Shown: positions 1-8,831, counted from the stretch's first letter. The stretch: 64,000 bases of DNA from Methylomicrobium sp035916875 (GCF_035916875.1 NZ_JAXUHN010000077.1:1-64000); one strand, 5' to 3'. Program-made: numbers and translations. The notes: generated by a model from the letters alone, not told the origin.

Positions 1-105
1 GGCTCGCTGAACAAGACGCGCTTCGTTGGTTTTGTTTGATACGATAGTTTCCAACTCTACGCGCTCCTGTTGGCTCAACTTAACCACCTTAGCAATACGC
101 CCCAT
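1..105 (-). CDS. IS630-type transposase, N-terminal fragment (continues beyond window)
   Basis: The first 35 codons read from ATG at 105 towards base 1 and run off the window edge. The peptide (MGRIAKVVKLSQQER..., ending in NEARLVQRA) looks like the helix-turn-helix start of IS630-family transposases. A good ribosome site (AGAGGAG) lies just upstream on the minus strand. The catalytic DDE part would be outside the window, so I cannot tell whether the element is intact. It marks the left side of this window as a mobile-element border. Family assignment is from the N-terminus only. Confidence 0.6.
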   Translation of the reverse strand, partial: MGRIAKVVKLSQQERVELETIVSNKTNEARLVQRA

Positions 106-641
106 CGATAACTCCTCTGTAATTTTCAGAGGATTATATATCTATCGTATTTTTATACAATTAGACGCTAGTTCCTTCCGCTGTCTCTCACCAAAATCCG
201 CACTGATTGCCATCCATACTGAGCAAGAAAAATAACTGAAATGAGTGTAATTTTATGGGGACTGTTCCTTAAGTGTCCCACGAGAGCGTCATTGTCTGTA
301 AAAAGGCGTTGAAGTTTTGCCAGCTTTTGAACAAAAGTGGCGTCCATTTTTGTTCAGCCTACTAGTCAAGTGTTTGTTATAGAATGTATTTATAAAATTA
401 CTATCACGCCAATTATTGTAAAATTTTCAACGCCAGTTAACACTCTGACATCGTAGTTGCCAATAGTCTAAGCAATTGATGAATTTTTAAATTACGTAAT
501 GAGCAAACTGGGTTCGACCCAAACCAGCTTATCAATTTACATCTTTAATTGCCGGTCGCGAGTTTTAGATTGGTGAAAAAACCTCATGCAATTGGTAAAC
601 ATTCTTTTGACATTTCAAAAAATCTGAAAAAGGTATGAAAA
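106..641. other. Gene-poor stretch beside the IS fragment
   Basis: No convincing gene here; the open frames are short and AT-rich. It should contain the outer end of the IS630-type element (a terminal repeat could not be fixed without the other end), a small palindrome near 249-271 (GGGGAC...GTGTCCC), and the hairpin repeat at 305-434 described separately. Confidence 0.5.
305..434. repeat. Hairpin repeat element, copy 1 (GGCGTTGAA ends)
   Basis: Ends are GGCGTTGAA (305-313) and its complement TTCAACGCC (426-434), with partly matching inner bases. A related element with the same ends and some similar inner sequence (CTAGT..., ...TTATAA) lies at 5911-6006. The flanking sequence also shows loose similarity (GAGCAAACTGG / CGACCCAAA around 500-525 versus 6060-6085), so the repeat unit may be longer than the hairpin. 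This looks like a dispersed non-coding repeat of the host rather than a gene. Confidence 0.5.
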
Positions 642-809
642 ATGATAGCCGGCTCCCTCATTGTCAGAATCAAATGTGCCCTCGTCCTTATTATCTTTAT
701 GTTGATACCTGTAATTCCTATCACAGTTGCGATAGGGTTGTTTATACTGATATTTCGACCTATCTGGTTTAAAAAACTAGTTGATAATGTGTATTTTGAT
801 AAAAAATGA
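642..809 (+). CDS. Small membrane protein, 55 aa, unknown function
   Basis: An ATG at 642 opens a 55-residue frame ending in TGA at 807-809. Residues about 5-39 are almost all hydrophobic (ALVLIIFMLIPVIPITVAIG and onward), giving one long or two short membrane segments. A basic, aromatic tail follows (RPIWFKKLVDNVYFDKK). A purine-rich AAAAAGGT precedes the start. The hydrophobic block plus the RPxWFKKLVD tail looks like a real small membrane protein, but I cannot name a family. A possible 23-residue frame (832-903) with an AGGA ribosome site follows closely and may be a second tiny gene or noise. Confidence 0.4.
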   Translation: MIAGSLIVRIKCALVLIIFMLIPVIPITVAIGLFILIFRPIWFKKLVDNVYFDKK

Positions 810-1321
810 TCGCTAGTTTCCACGAGGAAAAATGAAATACATAATTTGGATAGTAGTAAATTTTGGGCTTGATCTGATGCTTTCAAAAATAAATCTCGAT
901 TGAGAATCTTACATTGACTGGCAAAAAAAGACCCACAGCGACATCCAATTGCTAATACCAGATAGCAGCATAACCACAAATAGCAGACAACTAATTTCAA
1001 TCAGGCAGGAGTCAACAACGGATGTTCTTTACACATCTGGAAAATAGATTCACCTTGCAACATTAAATCCACATCATTTTCCTGTTTACTAGAAATAATC
1101 AAATGTTGATTAAAATACTCAGTAGAAAACGTTTTGTTTATGTGGTAAATAAGCACCTGGGTTAATTAGCAATATTTTCCTAAGGTAGGCTGAGAAAGAT
1201 AAAGCACCTAGTCTCGTTATGATCTCAGAGGCGATTGTCCATCCTTACGATGATCGGTTTTGTTTTCGCTTATGTGAAAGTAAAAAACTAATTTCGTGGA
1301 AAGTGAAAATGAGAGGTTAAT
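810..1321. other. Gene-poor AT-rich stretch upstream of the SGNH hydrolase
   Basis: Apart from the possible 23-codon frame at 832-903, I see no supportable gene, hairpin terminator or clear promoter. The sequence is markedly AT-rich, like the rest of the first 3 kb. Confidence 0.4.
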
Positions 1322-2344
1322 ATGAAATCCGTAAAATATTTTAAATGTATAATTTGGATCATGACGGCGTCATGTATATTTTTTTCATCGGTTGCTTTTT
1401 CCCAAGTAAAAAATTTTGATGGGATTGTAGTGTTAGGCACCAGTTTAAGCGATTCTGGCAATGCTTTTGTTTTGCTCTCTGACCCGGCTGCATTTGGTTT
1501 TAGCACTGAATGCATTGGGAAAATGGGAGTATCAGCTAATGTACCGCCCTACGACCAATTGGATGAGTTCCTCGTTCCTAATGGCAGCTATGCACGAGGG
1601 GGGCACCATGAAACTAATGGCGCCACATGGATTGAACAGTTTGCACAGGGCAAAGGCTTGTCAGGTTACACCCGGCCTGCATTACAAAGCACAACGACAA
1701 AGGCTAGGAACTATGCAGTAGGCGGCGCCCGTGCAGGGGATTATCCTTGCCGTTTCAATTTGTCCGATCAATTGAATACCTACATGAGCGATTTTCCTGA
1801 AACGTCCCCTAATGCTTTGGTCGTGATTGAAATGGGGGGCAACGATGTTCGGGATGCTTTGGTTACTCAAAACCCAACGCTTATTGTGGCGGCGCTTACA
1901 AATATTGGAAACGCTATCCAAACGCTTTATGGACAAGGCGCTAGAAAGTTTCTATTAGTGAATGTTCCGGCCATTGGCGCAACACCCGCTGTTAAAATCA
2001 TTGATGATAAATTTGGCGGCACAGGCGCTATTATTGCTGCTGCAAATAGTTTGGCTGAAGCATTCGACGGTGGTCTTGCTGATTTACAAAAGGGATTGAA
2101 TGCTTTGCCGGGTGCTGATATAAGGATGCTGGATCTTCATGCGTTGCTTAATGAAATCATTGCCGATCCAGCATCATTTGGAATTACCAATACAAGTGAT
2201 GCTTGTGTAACGCCGAATCTACCGCCATACAAATGCCAAAAACCAGATACTTATTTGTTTTGGGATGGCATACACCCCACCAAAGTGGTTCATGGCATCA
2301 TGGCGCAAAGAGCCGCCGTAGTCCTTTTGGCACCAAAACCATAA
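1322..2344 (+). CDS. Secreted SGNH/GDSL-family hydrolase
   Basis: Predicted esterase or lipase exported from the cytoplasm. Residues 1-27 form a signal peptide (basic start, hydrophobic core, cleavage near AFS-Q). The SGNH blocks are in order: block I at 39-45 (GTSLSDS, nucleophile Ser41), the GGND block III around Asn174, and the DGIH block V with Asp315 and His318. The usual GDSLS is GTSLS here, so Thr replaces Asp next to the nucleophile; the three catalytic residues are still present. Length (340 aa) is normal for single-domain secreted SGNH lipases; there is no autotransporter barrel. It stands alone, in an AT-rich region with decayed DNA on both sides. Substrate unknown. Confidence 0.85.
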   Translation: MKSVKYFKCIIWIMTASCIFFSSVAFSQVKNFDGIVVLGTSLSDSGNAFVLLSDPAAFGFSTECIGKMGVSANVPPYDQLDEFLVPNGSYARGGHHETNGATWIEQFAQGKGLSGYTRPALQSTTTKARNYAVGGARAGDYPCRFNLSDQLNTYMSDFPETSPNALVVIEMGGNDVRDALVTQNPTLIVAALTNIGNAIQTLYGQGARKFLLVNVPAIGATPAVKIIDDKFGGTGAIIAAANSLAEAFDGGLADLQKGLNALPGADIRMLDLHALLNEIIADPASFGITNTSDACVTPNLPPYKCQKPDTYLFWDGIHPTKVVHGIMAQRAAVVLLAPKP

Positions 2345-2916
2345 GTCCTGAAAGAAGGGTTGGGCTCTTCAAGGGCTCAACCCCATGCAATCATGGAGAC
2401 AAAAAGAAATACCCGTGCCTGCTTGGACACCAAATCCCTTAAGCAAGCCATTCTTTCTCATCTAGTTTATAGCCTACTAGGCAGGTTACCCGAGGAAGTG
2501 GTTTGGAAAGCAAATCCGGTGGCAATTAGTTTAAGTCGCGATAAAATGGAAGCAACTGGGCTTGTTTAGCTGCTTTTTAACGGCTTTCTGTGATACCCCG
2601 TTCCCCAATAAGTACTGTCGTGCAGATCAATTAATGGGAAACATCATCACGTCATCATCTGTCGGAAATCGTCTTGATACATAACCAGGAATATGAATCT
2701 AGTGAGGCACTGATTATTTTGACGGGTCTAACGGCCGACCGAAATAAGAAATCCCATGATTTGAATTACTTTAAGGAAAACACCCAGTATCAGGTATTTT
2801 TACCCAATCATGCCGTTAAGAGTCAAAAATTAGCCCCCACTCTGGTTGTATGCTTTGAACAACTGCAATGATCAAACTTGCAGACGCAAAACTGAAATAA
2901 GTCAAAGGCCGGTTAT
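2345..2916. pseudogene. Decayed coding DNA (possible hydrolase remnant)
   Basis: No intact gene. Bases 2674-2871 encode a short peptide whose middle (ALIILTGL...YFKEN..YQVFLPNH) resembles the first strand and helix of an alpha/beta hydrolase, but the frame ends before any nucleophile elbow. Around 2440-2560 another short frame (SHLVYSLLGRLPEEV..) looks coding-like but cannot be placed; a phosphorylase N-terminus was considered. I read this as remnants of lost genes rather than functional small genes. Confidence 0.3.
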
Positions 2917-3095
2917 GGCCGAGGCTGTGTCAAAACGCAAACCTCGAAAAGCCTGTGGTTTGATAATGCCTAATTACGGGCAAAACATTAGCCTTAGTGG
3001 AGCTAATCATTGACCTAGTGCTCCTCTCAGGCTGATCGGTGGAACATTTTACATGTCAGGCAAGTTTAGTGATGAGTTTTGACACAGCCTCGGCC
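2917..3095. mobile_element. MITE-like element with 20-bp perfect inverted ends
   Basis: The 20 bases at 2917-2936 (GGCCGAGGCTGTGTCAAAAC) are the exact reverse complement of 3076-3095. The enclosed 139 bp encode nothing. A short non-coding segment with perfect terminal repeats is the signature of a miniature inverted-repeat element moved in trans by a related transposase. The GGCTGTGTCAAAAC end resembles ends of IS4/IS5-type elements, which is an inference. The outer GGCC on each side is self-complementary, so it could be part of the repeat or a 4-bp target duplication. Confidence 0.65.
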
Positions 3096-3326
3096 GAAAG
3101 TGCCAATTCATTCATAGAGCTTCTTTTTAACAGGTTTGACTACAATCAGCAGCATCGGCAGGCGGCAAAGGGATAATAGGCTGTTGAAATTGATCTAAGT
3201 TTTTTATACACAAGGCCCACAGGAAGAGCAGGTGATTTTTAAGAACCATTTTTTGGGGCTCGTAACGATGCTGATCACGTCGGAATTTGATTCAGTTTTA
3301 TCCGGAAAGGGGTAAGCGGGAGAAAG
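3096..3326 (+). promoter_or_regulatory. cydAB upstream region, weak promoter candidate
   Basis: This gap between the MITE-like element and cydA contains TTGAAA at 3184-3189 and TATACA at 3205-3210, a 15-bp spacing that is short for a sigma-70 promoter. It would leave a leader of about 110 bases. No Fnr or ArcA box could be identified with confidence. The MITE-like element ends 231 bp from the gene and might have brought promoter sequence. Confidence 0.3.
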
Positions 3327-4727
3327 ATGCTTATGGAAATTTTCCAGGATCCAGTTGTTTTATCGCGCTTTCAATTTGCCGTGACGGCTATGTTCCACAT
3401 ATTATGGCCGGTCTTGACCGTCGGGCTCTCTGTTGCCCTGGTGATTTTCGAAGGGTTATGGCTGAAAACGGGCGATGTTGACTATTACCGGCATGCACGT
3501 TTCTGGGGAAAATTATTTGTGCTCAATTTTTCCATAGGAGTCATTAGCGGCGTTCCCCTGGAATTTGAGTTCGGCACCAACTGGTCACGCTTTTCCACGG
3601 AAACCGGGGAATTTTTCGGTAATATTCTGGGTTATGAAGGCGCCATGGCATTCATGCTGGAGGCCGGCTTTCTGGGCATCATGCTGTTCGGCTGGTCGCG
3701 GGTCCCGCCGGGCATTCATTGGCTGGCAACCTGCATGGTGGCACTGGGGGCTTCGCTTTCCGTTTTCTGGATATTGGTTGCCAATTCATGGATGCAAACG
3801 CCGGCTGGTATACACCTGGATAACCACAGGGTCGTGGTAGACAGTTATATGGCAGCCATCTTCAATAAAAGCATGGTGTGGAGCGTTTTGCACATGTGGT
3901 TTGCCTGCATGACCACCAGCCTTTTTGTTATCGGCGGGGTGTCTGCCTGGTATATTCAGAAAAGAAAGTACACGGATTTTTTTCTGAAATCATTCAAACT
4001 CGTCCTGTTAGGCGCCATTTTCGTGGTCCCTGCTCAGATCGTACTGGGGCATCTCAGCGGGATGCATATCTTTATCAATCAGCCGGCAAAAGCGGCTGCG
4101 GTCGAAGCGCATTGGGAAACCAATCAAGAAGGCCAAGGCGCGTCGTGGAATGTCTTGGCTTGGCCCAATCAGGCCGAGCAAAAAAACGACTGGGCCATCA
4201 CTGTTCCGAATGTGTTAAGTTTGCTGGCGACCGGCAGCCGCCATGGCCGCGTGGAAGGGTTAAGCTCTTTTCCGCCGGAGGATCAGCCGACGGCTATTGG
4301 ACTTATCTATTACAGCTTTCGAATCATGGTGGCCAGCGGACTGGCTTTTCTGGGGCTGCTGGCGGTAACATCGGTTGCATGGTGGAAAGGCGGGCTGTCT
4401 TTGGAGCGCGTTTGCAACCATCGGTTATTGCTGCGTGCCTGGATAGCGTCAATACCGCTCGGTTATCTGGCCACTGAATGCGGTTGGATTGTGCGGGAAG
4501 TCGGCCGCCAGCCTTGGGTAATCTACGGCGTGTTACGCACCCACGATGCCGCCTCGAATTTACCGGCATCCGTGGTGGCCACCACACTTGGCGGCTTTAT
4601 CGCGGTTTACGGCATTTTACTGATTCTGTTTATGATCTTCGCTGCACGCATCATCAGAAAAGGACCTGATTTGAGCTTTATGCCACCTTCATCACAGCAC
4701 CTGCGGGAAACGGCTGATAACGATTGA
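3327..4727 (+). CDS. cydA: Cytochrome bd-type quinol oxidase subunit I (short Q-loop, CioA-like)
   Basis: Haem-binding subunit of the inner-membrane bd oxidase, which oxidises quinol and reduces O2 to water without pumping protons. The N-terminus SRFQFAVTAMFH carries the axial His at 24. The quinol-loop core QPAKAAAVEAHW is present around residues 250-262, and GRQPWVIYGVLRT near 390-403. At 466 aa it lacks the C-terminal Q-loop insert of the 522-aa E. coli CydA, so it belongs to the short-loop group that includes cyanide-insensitive oxidases (CioA). Start: ATG 3327 behind GGGAGAAAG; ATG 3333 is a possible alternative. cydB follows after 11 bp. No CydX-like or CydCD gene is nearby. Confidence 0.95.
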   Translation: MLMEIFQDPVVLSRFQFAVTAMFHILWPVLTVGLSVALVIFEGLWLKTGDVDYYRHARFWGKLFVLNFSIGVISGVPLEFEFGTNWSRFSTETGEFFGNILGYEGAMAFMLEAGFLGIMLFGWSRVPPGIHWLATCMVALGASLSVFWILVANSWMQTPAGIHLDNHRVVVDSYMAAIFNKSMVWSVLHMWFACMTTSLFVIGGVSAWYIQKRKYTDFFLKSFKLVLLGAIFVVPAQIVLGHLSGMHIFINQPAKAAAVEAHWETNQEGQGASWNVLAWPNQAEQKNDWAITVPNVLSLLATGSRHGRVEGLSSFPPEDQPTAIGLIYYSFRIMVASGLAFLGLLAVTSVAWWKGGLSLERVCNHRLLLRAWIASIPLGYLATECGWIVREVGRQPWVIYGVLRTHDAASNLPASVVATTLGGFIAVYGILLILFMIFAARIIRKGPDLSFMPPSSQHLRETADND

Positions 4728-4738
4728 GATTCTAGATT

Positions 4739-5752
4739 ATGGACACTGAAATTCATACACTGCTCGCTAATATCTGGTTTTTCATCATCGGATTGATCCT
4801 GTTTTTGTATGTCGTTCTGGACGGATTCGACTTGGGCGTCGGTATCCTTTCTCTTTTTACCCGGAACGACTCCCATCGCGCAATTATGATGACAAGCCTG
4901 GAAAGCATTTGGGATGCCAACGAAACCTGGCTGGTATTGCTGGGCGGCGCCCTATTCGGCGCATTTCCGATGGTATATGCCATCGCCTTGCAGGCTTTGT
5001 ATATCCCGGTCATGATCATGTTATTCGCCTTGATATTCCGCGGTGTCGCCTTTGAATTTCGCCATCACGCCCGAAACAAAGTTCCCTGGAATCTTGCCTT
5101 TGGAGTCAGCAGTTTATTTGCGGGCCTTGCCCAGGGTTTTGCCTTTGGCGGCATGATCGGCGGTCTGGACATTCAAGAAGCCGGCGATCAGGGCAGCATA
5201 TGGGGCTGGCTGACGCCTTTTTCGGCCATTGTGGCTTTCGGCGTAGTCACAGGCTATACCCTGCTCGGCGCCACCTATCTGATAATCAAGACAGAAGGCG
5301 CGATTCAGCTTGTCAGCATTAATCAATCCTATGTGGCCGCTATTCTGGAAATAACGCTGCTGGCGGCGGCGCTTTTCTCCGCATCCCGCTTCAGCTCTCA
5401 TTTTGCCGCGCGCTGGGCCGCTAGCGAAAGCGGATTTTATTTGAACCTCTTTGTCCTTCTCGCCGTTATTGCCTTTATGCTGGTAATGCGAGCATTGCAC
5501 AAGAAGCGCGAACTCAGTGCGTTTTTCTGGAGTGCCATCATTACACTGGCTTCACTCGTGGCCATGACCATCGGTTACTATCCGTATATGATTCCTGCAT
5601 CCGTACTCTTGACGCAAGCCGCTTCTTCGAGCAGAACGCTGATTTTTATGCTTGCCAGCATCGGCCTGCTGATTCCCGTTATGTTGATTTATAGCAGTTA
5701 TCAGTATCTGGTGTTCCGTGGCAAAGTGCATACAGATAAGCATTCGGATTGA
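4739..5752 (+). CDS. cydB: Cytochrome bd-type quinol oxidase subunit II
   Basis: Second subunit of the bd oxidase, which stabilises the haem subunit. It opens with a membrane segment and the family motif YVVLDGFDLGVGIL (residues about 22-36), followed by ESIWDANETWLVLLGGALFGAFP (about 55-78), both hallmarks of CydB/CioB. Eight or nine membrane segments are visible. Length (337 aa) matches the CioB/CydB subgroup. It is co-transcribed with cydA (11-bp gap). Downstream is a 440-bp non-coding gap containing a hairpin repeat, so the operon is just these two genes. Confidence 0.95.
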   Translation: MDTEIHTLLANIWFFIIGLILFLYVVLDGFDLGVGILSLFTRNDSHRAIMMTSLESIWDANETWLVLLGGALFGAFPMVYAIALQALYIPVMIMLFALIFRGVAFEFRHHARNKVPWNLAFGVSSLFAGLAQGFAFGGMIGGLDIQEAGDQGSIWGWLTPFSAIVAFGVVTGYTLLGATYLIIKTEGAIQLVSINQSYVAAILEITLLAAALFSASRFSSHFAARWAASESGFYLNLFVLLAVIAFMLVMRALHKKRELSAFFWSAIITLASLVAMTIGYYPYMIPASVLLTQAASSSRTLIFMLASIGLLIPVMLIYSSYQYLVFRGKVHTDKHSD

Positions 5753-6196
5753 TTACAACCCACTTGATTGATGTGCGTTCTAATAAAAATCACCAAATTA
5801 ATAAAAATCAGGGTAGTGAAAATATGCTTATAACGATATCTGGCTGATTTCTTGTTGGAACTTAAACAAGCCGGAAGCCTTTTGCATTTTAATGGACAGG
5901 GGTCTTAGCAGGCGTTGAATTTTTTCCAGCGATTGGCTAGTTGGTAATTTGAAAAAATTCATTTTATAACAGGTGCTTGAGTTATGATCTGGAAAAATTC
6001 AACGCCCATTTCGTTAAAAAGCGGAAAAATTTCGAAGCCGATTAACACGTTCAGATGTGAATGAGTAAAACCGACCCAAAGCAGAAGTTCATTGCTGGAA
6101 ACAGCAGACATTCAATCACCGAATTCAAGTCTGGCCGTAGTGCTATCAGGTATTGGGCATCAACTCTGGTACACTTCCGCTGACTAGGGGAATCTG
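5753..6196. other. Intergenic region with hairpin repeat
   Basis: No gene supported. The main content is the inverted repeat at 5911-6006. The stretch separates cydAB from the zinc-ribbon/PIN-like gene and remains AT-rich like the rest of the first 6 kb. No clear rho-independent terminator with a U-run was found behind cydB. Confidence 0.45.
5911..6006. repeat. Hairpin repeat element, copy 2 (GGCGTTGAA ends)
   Basis: Left arm 5911-5929 (GGCGTTGAATTTTTTCCAG) pairs with right arm 5989-6006 (CTGGAAAAATTCAACGCC), differing by a single extra T. The ends match those of the element at 305-434. The long arms could form a hairpin in RNA or DNA. Because it lies behind cydB it might act as a 3' stabiliser or terminator, but there is no U-run. 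Confidence 0.6.
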
Positions 6197-7393
6197 ATGG
6201 CAATAGTTTCTTATGTGCTTGGCAATTGCCCTGGATGCGGTCGTAAAGACTCATTCGGAAATGTTGATGTGTTTGGCGGCCAGGTGGTGTTTCAAGGTTG
6301 CAAGGCGTGCGATTACCACTTGCGTGTTCCGCTGCCCAAGTTAAAGAAAAAAATCGTTTATCTCGACCAGTTTTTTTTTAGCCACGCCTTTCGTGGTCAG
6401 GAAAAACGCTTCCTAGATGCCGCCGCTCGGATTGAGCGAGCGGCGTCATTACAACTTCTTGTAGCACCGTATTCGTCAATTCATGAGGACGAAACTCACC
6501 TATGGTCAGGTCGGGACGAACTTTTCCGCTTCATGAAATCTGTCTCACGCGGACATACATTCCGGTACGCCCAAGAAGTGCACAGAGTGCAGCTACTGCG
6601 AGCTTTTGAGGCGTGGCGTGAAAATAGCCCCGCTGGTTATCAATGCGAAAAGAAAGATGCGTTACATGGAGACATTCACAGTTGGGATAGCTATTTTCGG
6701 ATTGAGGTCGGGCGATATATAGGTGATGTGAACCTTATTCGTTCGCTCAAGAAAGAGTCGATCGAGGGACTCATAGGCTTATTCGACGGTTGGCGGAAAC
6801 TCGGGACGACATTCGAGGAAGACCTGCTTGCGGAATATGAAGTTGCAGCCAAAGCTCACCTTGACTTTTACCTCCAATACATAGCTCGAATTGCTTCCGG
6901 AGACCATGCAGCGATGCTGGATGCGCCTGTCATTACTATGGTTGTCGAGTCAATGACGAGTCGACTTCTCCAACAAGGTACACCGGCGGGCCACTGTCTG
7001 CGCATATGCGCTCAGTTCCTAATGCAATCAGAGCACCTTAAGCAAACACCGCATCAGTTGTTGTCAGCTCGCATGCACGCCACGATGAAGTCAATGGTCA
7101 AAAGCGGAAATTTCACGAACAAGGAAATCGCGCTCAGAAAATTCAGTGGTTATTTCTACGATGTAGAGCATATATCTACGTACGCACCGTATTGCGATGC
7201 CTTTGTAATGGATCAACTGATGGCCGACTTGGTTCGGAAACCGACTGTAAATTTGGAGGAGCGCTATGGAACCAAGGTATTTAGTTTGAATAATTGGCCT
7301 GAGTTTCTAGAATGGCTTGATGGCCTTGAGCAAGCAATTACAACTGAGCACCAAGCCGCATTGGCAGTTGCTTATCCAGGTCGCTCATTCTGA
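6197..7393 (+). CDS. Zinc-ribbon protein with PIN-like domain features, unknown function
   Basis: 398 aa, no recognised family name. Residues 11-38 form a zinc ribbon (C11-x2-C14 ... C35-x2-C38). Directly after it comes IVYLDQFFFSH (Asp57), the first strand and acidic residue expected in PIN-like nuclease folds. Near the C-terminus YCDAFVMD (Asp334, Asp339) would supply further acidic residues in the usual PIN order. The middle is helical and charged. No signal peptide or membrane segment. It is a single gene with a GGGG ribosome site, GC content between the AT-rich left side and the eCIS, and mobile DNA nearby. A stand-alone defence or RNA-cleaving role is a hypothesis. Confidence 0.5.
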   Translation: MAIVSYVLGNCPGCGRKDSFGNVDVFGGQVVFQGCKACDYHLRVPLPKLKKKIVYLDQFFFSHAFRGQEKRFLDAAARIERAASLQLLVAPYSSIHEDETHLWSGRDELFRFMKSVSRGHTFRYAQEVHRVQLLRAFEAWRENSPAGYQCEKKDALHGDIHSWDSYFRIEVGRYIGDVNLIRSLKKESIEGLIGLFDGWRKLGTTFEEDLLAEYEVAAKAHLDFYLQYIARIASGDHAAMLDAPVITMVVESMTSRLLQQGTPAGHCLRICAQFLMQSEHLKQTPHQLLSARMHATMKSMVKSGNFTNKEIALRKFSGYFYDVEHISTYAPYCDAFVMDQLMADLVRKPTVNLEERYGTKVFSLNNWPEFLEWLDGLEQAITTEHQAALAVAYPGRSF

Positions 7394-7666
7394 TCCCAAC
7401 TTTTAACCTATTCCGAAGCACCAAAGGGCCTCCGATGGCCGGAATGTCGGTGAACGACGGCTAAGGGCTAAGTTTACCTCTGTCAGCTTTTGGCCGAAAA
7501 GAGGCTGTCAATGCCAGGTTCAATCTAAATTAATGCTTCAAATTGTCTGTCAAGTTCAGAGTTTTGCACTTTATAGTGCTTATTTTCTAAAACAAGGGCA
7601 AGACAACGCCTACGCCTTAATATTGAAGGGATACTGTTCTTTGTAACCAGGTTCATGATGGTGGCT

Positions 7667-8779
7667 TCACCGCAAGGCCGAATAAAAATAAGCCAATCCG
7701 AACAAGGAGATGATCGCCGAGCCATAGCGTCGCGCCTTTTGGCTAAAACGAGGTGTCCCGGCATCGACTCTACGCAACAGAATGAGTCCGACAAAGGCCG
7801 GCAGAACGACAATCTGGTGGCCGATTTCGACGCCAACACTGAAGGCAATAATTGCCAATGCAACACTGGCAAATGCCATACCGGACATCGCATCGAGCAG
7901 TCCGCCGGCAAATCCGAGCCCATGAAACAACCCGAAGCCGAATGCCAAAACAAGACGCGCGCCGCCATGGCTACGTTCGGGCCAATAGATGTTTTGAATA
8001 GCGACAGCCACAATGCTCGCCGCTATCATCGGCTCGACAATACTGGACGGCAGGCGGATGATATTCAACACGGCAAGGGCAAGAGTCAGCGTATGGGCCA
8101 GCGTGAACACGGCGATCACCTTGATCAGATCACGCCAACCGGTCACCGCTAGCACGAGCGCGCTCACAAAAAGAAGATGATCGTAGCCGGTAATGATATG
8201 AGCGATCCCGTGGCGTACGAACGTCCCAGCCATTCGCATCCGGTCCAGTCCGGCGTCAGCGCCGCCATCAAAAACCAAGGGCTCCCGAAAAGTAAACAGC
8301 AAGCCCTCTAGGGGCGCCTGCTCCGCCAAACCGATCCTTACGATATAACTTGCCTCCCACGGATTTCCCGGTGCAAACAGGAATTCTCGAAGCACATCCT
8401 GGCGAAACTCGATGCGTTTGGTCGTCGTTCTCTCCAGCGGATAATCCAGCCGATAGATCAGTTGGCCTGCGGACTGACGGGGAATTTCCAGTAAGCGCCC
8501 GGTGAGGGGTAGGCCATCCGCATAAACATGGAGGTGGTTGAGTAAATAGTCGCCATGCTTGCGCAGCGCCTCCGGCCCTATGGCATTCTTATCTCCGCTC
8601 AAAGCGGTAGCAACCAGGACTTCTTCCAGGGAAACCGTGGCTCGCACATCCAGTCGATCTGTGCGGACAATCACATCCATGGCGCCCTGCGAAACCGGGT
8701 GTGCCAGCGCTGGACGCACGCCGATGAACACTGACAGGAGCAGGCCAGGCAAGAACCAGGAGAGCCTCAAACATTTCAT
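7667..8779 (-). CDS. HupE/UreJ-family membrane protein
   Basis: Integral membrane protein of the HupE/UreJ type, a family linked to nickel or cobalt handling, though the transported substrate here is unknown. The chosen ATG at 8779 begins a clear signal peptide (MKCLRLSWFLPGLLLSVF..., cleavage after PALA). A periplasmic domain of about 170 residues follows, then the family motif GYDHLLFVSALVLAV and about six membrane helices. An in-frame ATG at 8845 would put 22 non-signal residues before the signal peptide and overlap the upstream gene. It is the last gene of the DUF4331-TPR-HupE set. Confidence 0.8.
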   Translation of the reverse strand: MKCLRLSWFLPGLLLSVFIGVRPALAHPVSQGAMDVIVRTDRLDVRATVSLEEVLVATALSGDKNAIGPEALRKHGDYLLNHLHVYADGLPLTGRLLEIPRQSAGQLIYRLDYPLERTTTKRIEFRQDVLREFLFAPGNPWEASYIVRIGLAEQAPLEGLLFTFREPLVFDGGADAGLDRMRMAGTFVRHGIAHIITGYDHLLFVSALVLAVTGWRDLIKVIAVFTLAHTLTLALAVLNIIRLPSSIVEPMIAASIVAVAIQNIYWPERSHGGARLVLAFGFGLFHGLGFAGGLLDAMSGMAFASVALAIIAFSVGVEIGHQIVVLPAFVGLILLRRVDAGTPRFSQKARRYGSAIISLFGLAYFYSALR

Positions 8780-8831
8780 CGAACTAAAAATAAACCTTCT
8801 TTCTAACTCCGAGCCTGTGAACCCGAAAGCT

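Noticed and set aside
584..1000. 138-codon minus-strand open frame
   Set aside because: Antisense to the small membrane protein, no ribosome site, no domain; the plus-strand frame has the better hydrophobic pattern.
2360..2569. Small gene or phosphorylase N-terminal fragment
   Set aside because: Only a vague resemblance (SHLVYSLLGRLPEE); no ribosome site and no continuation in any frame.
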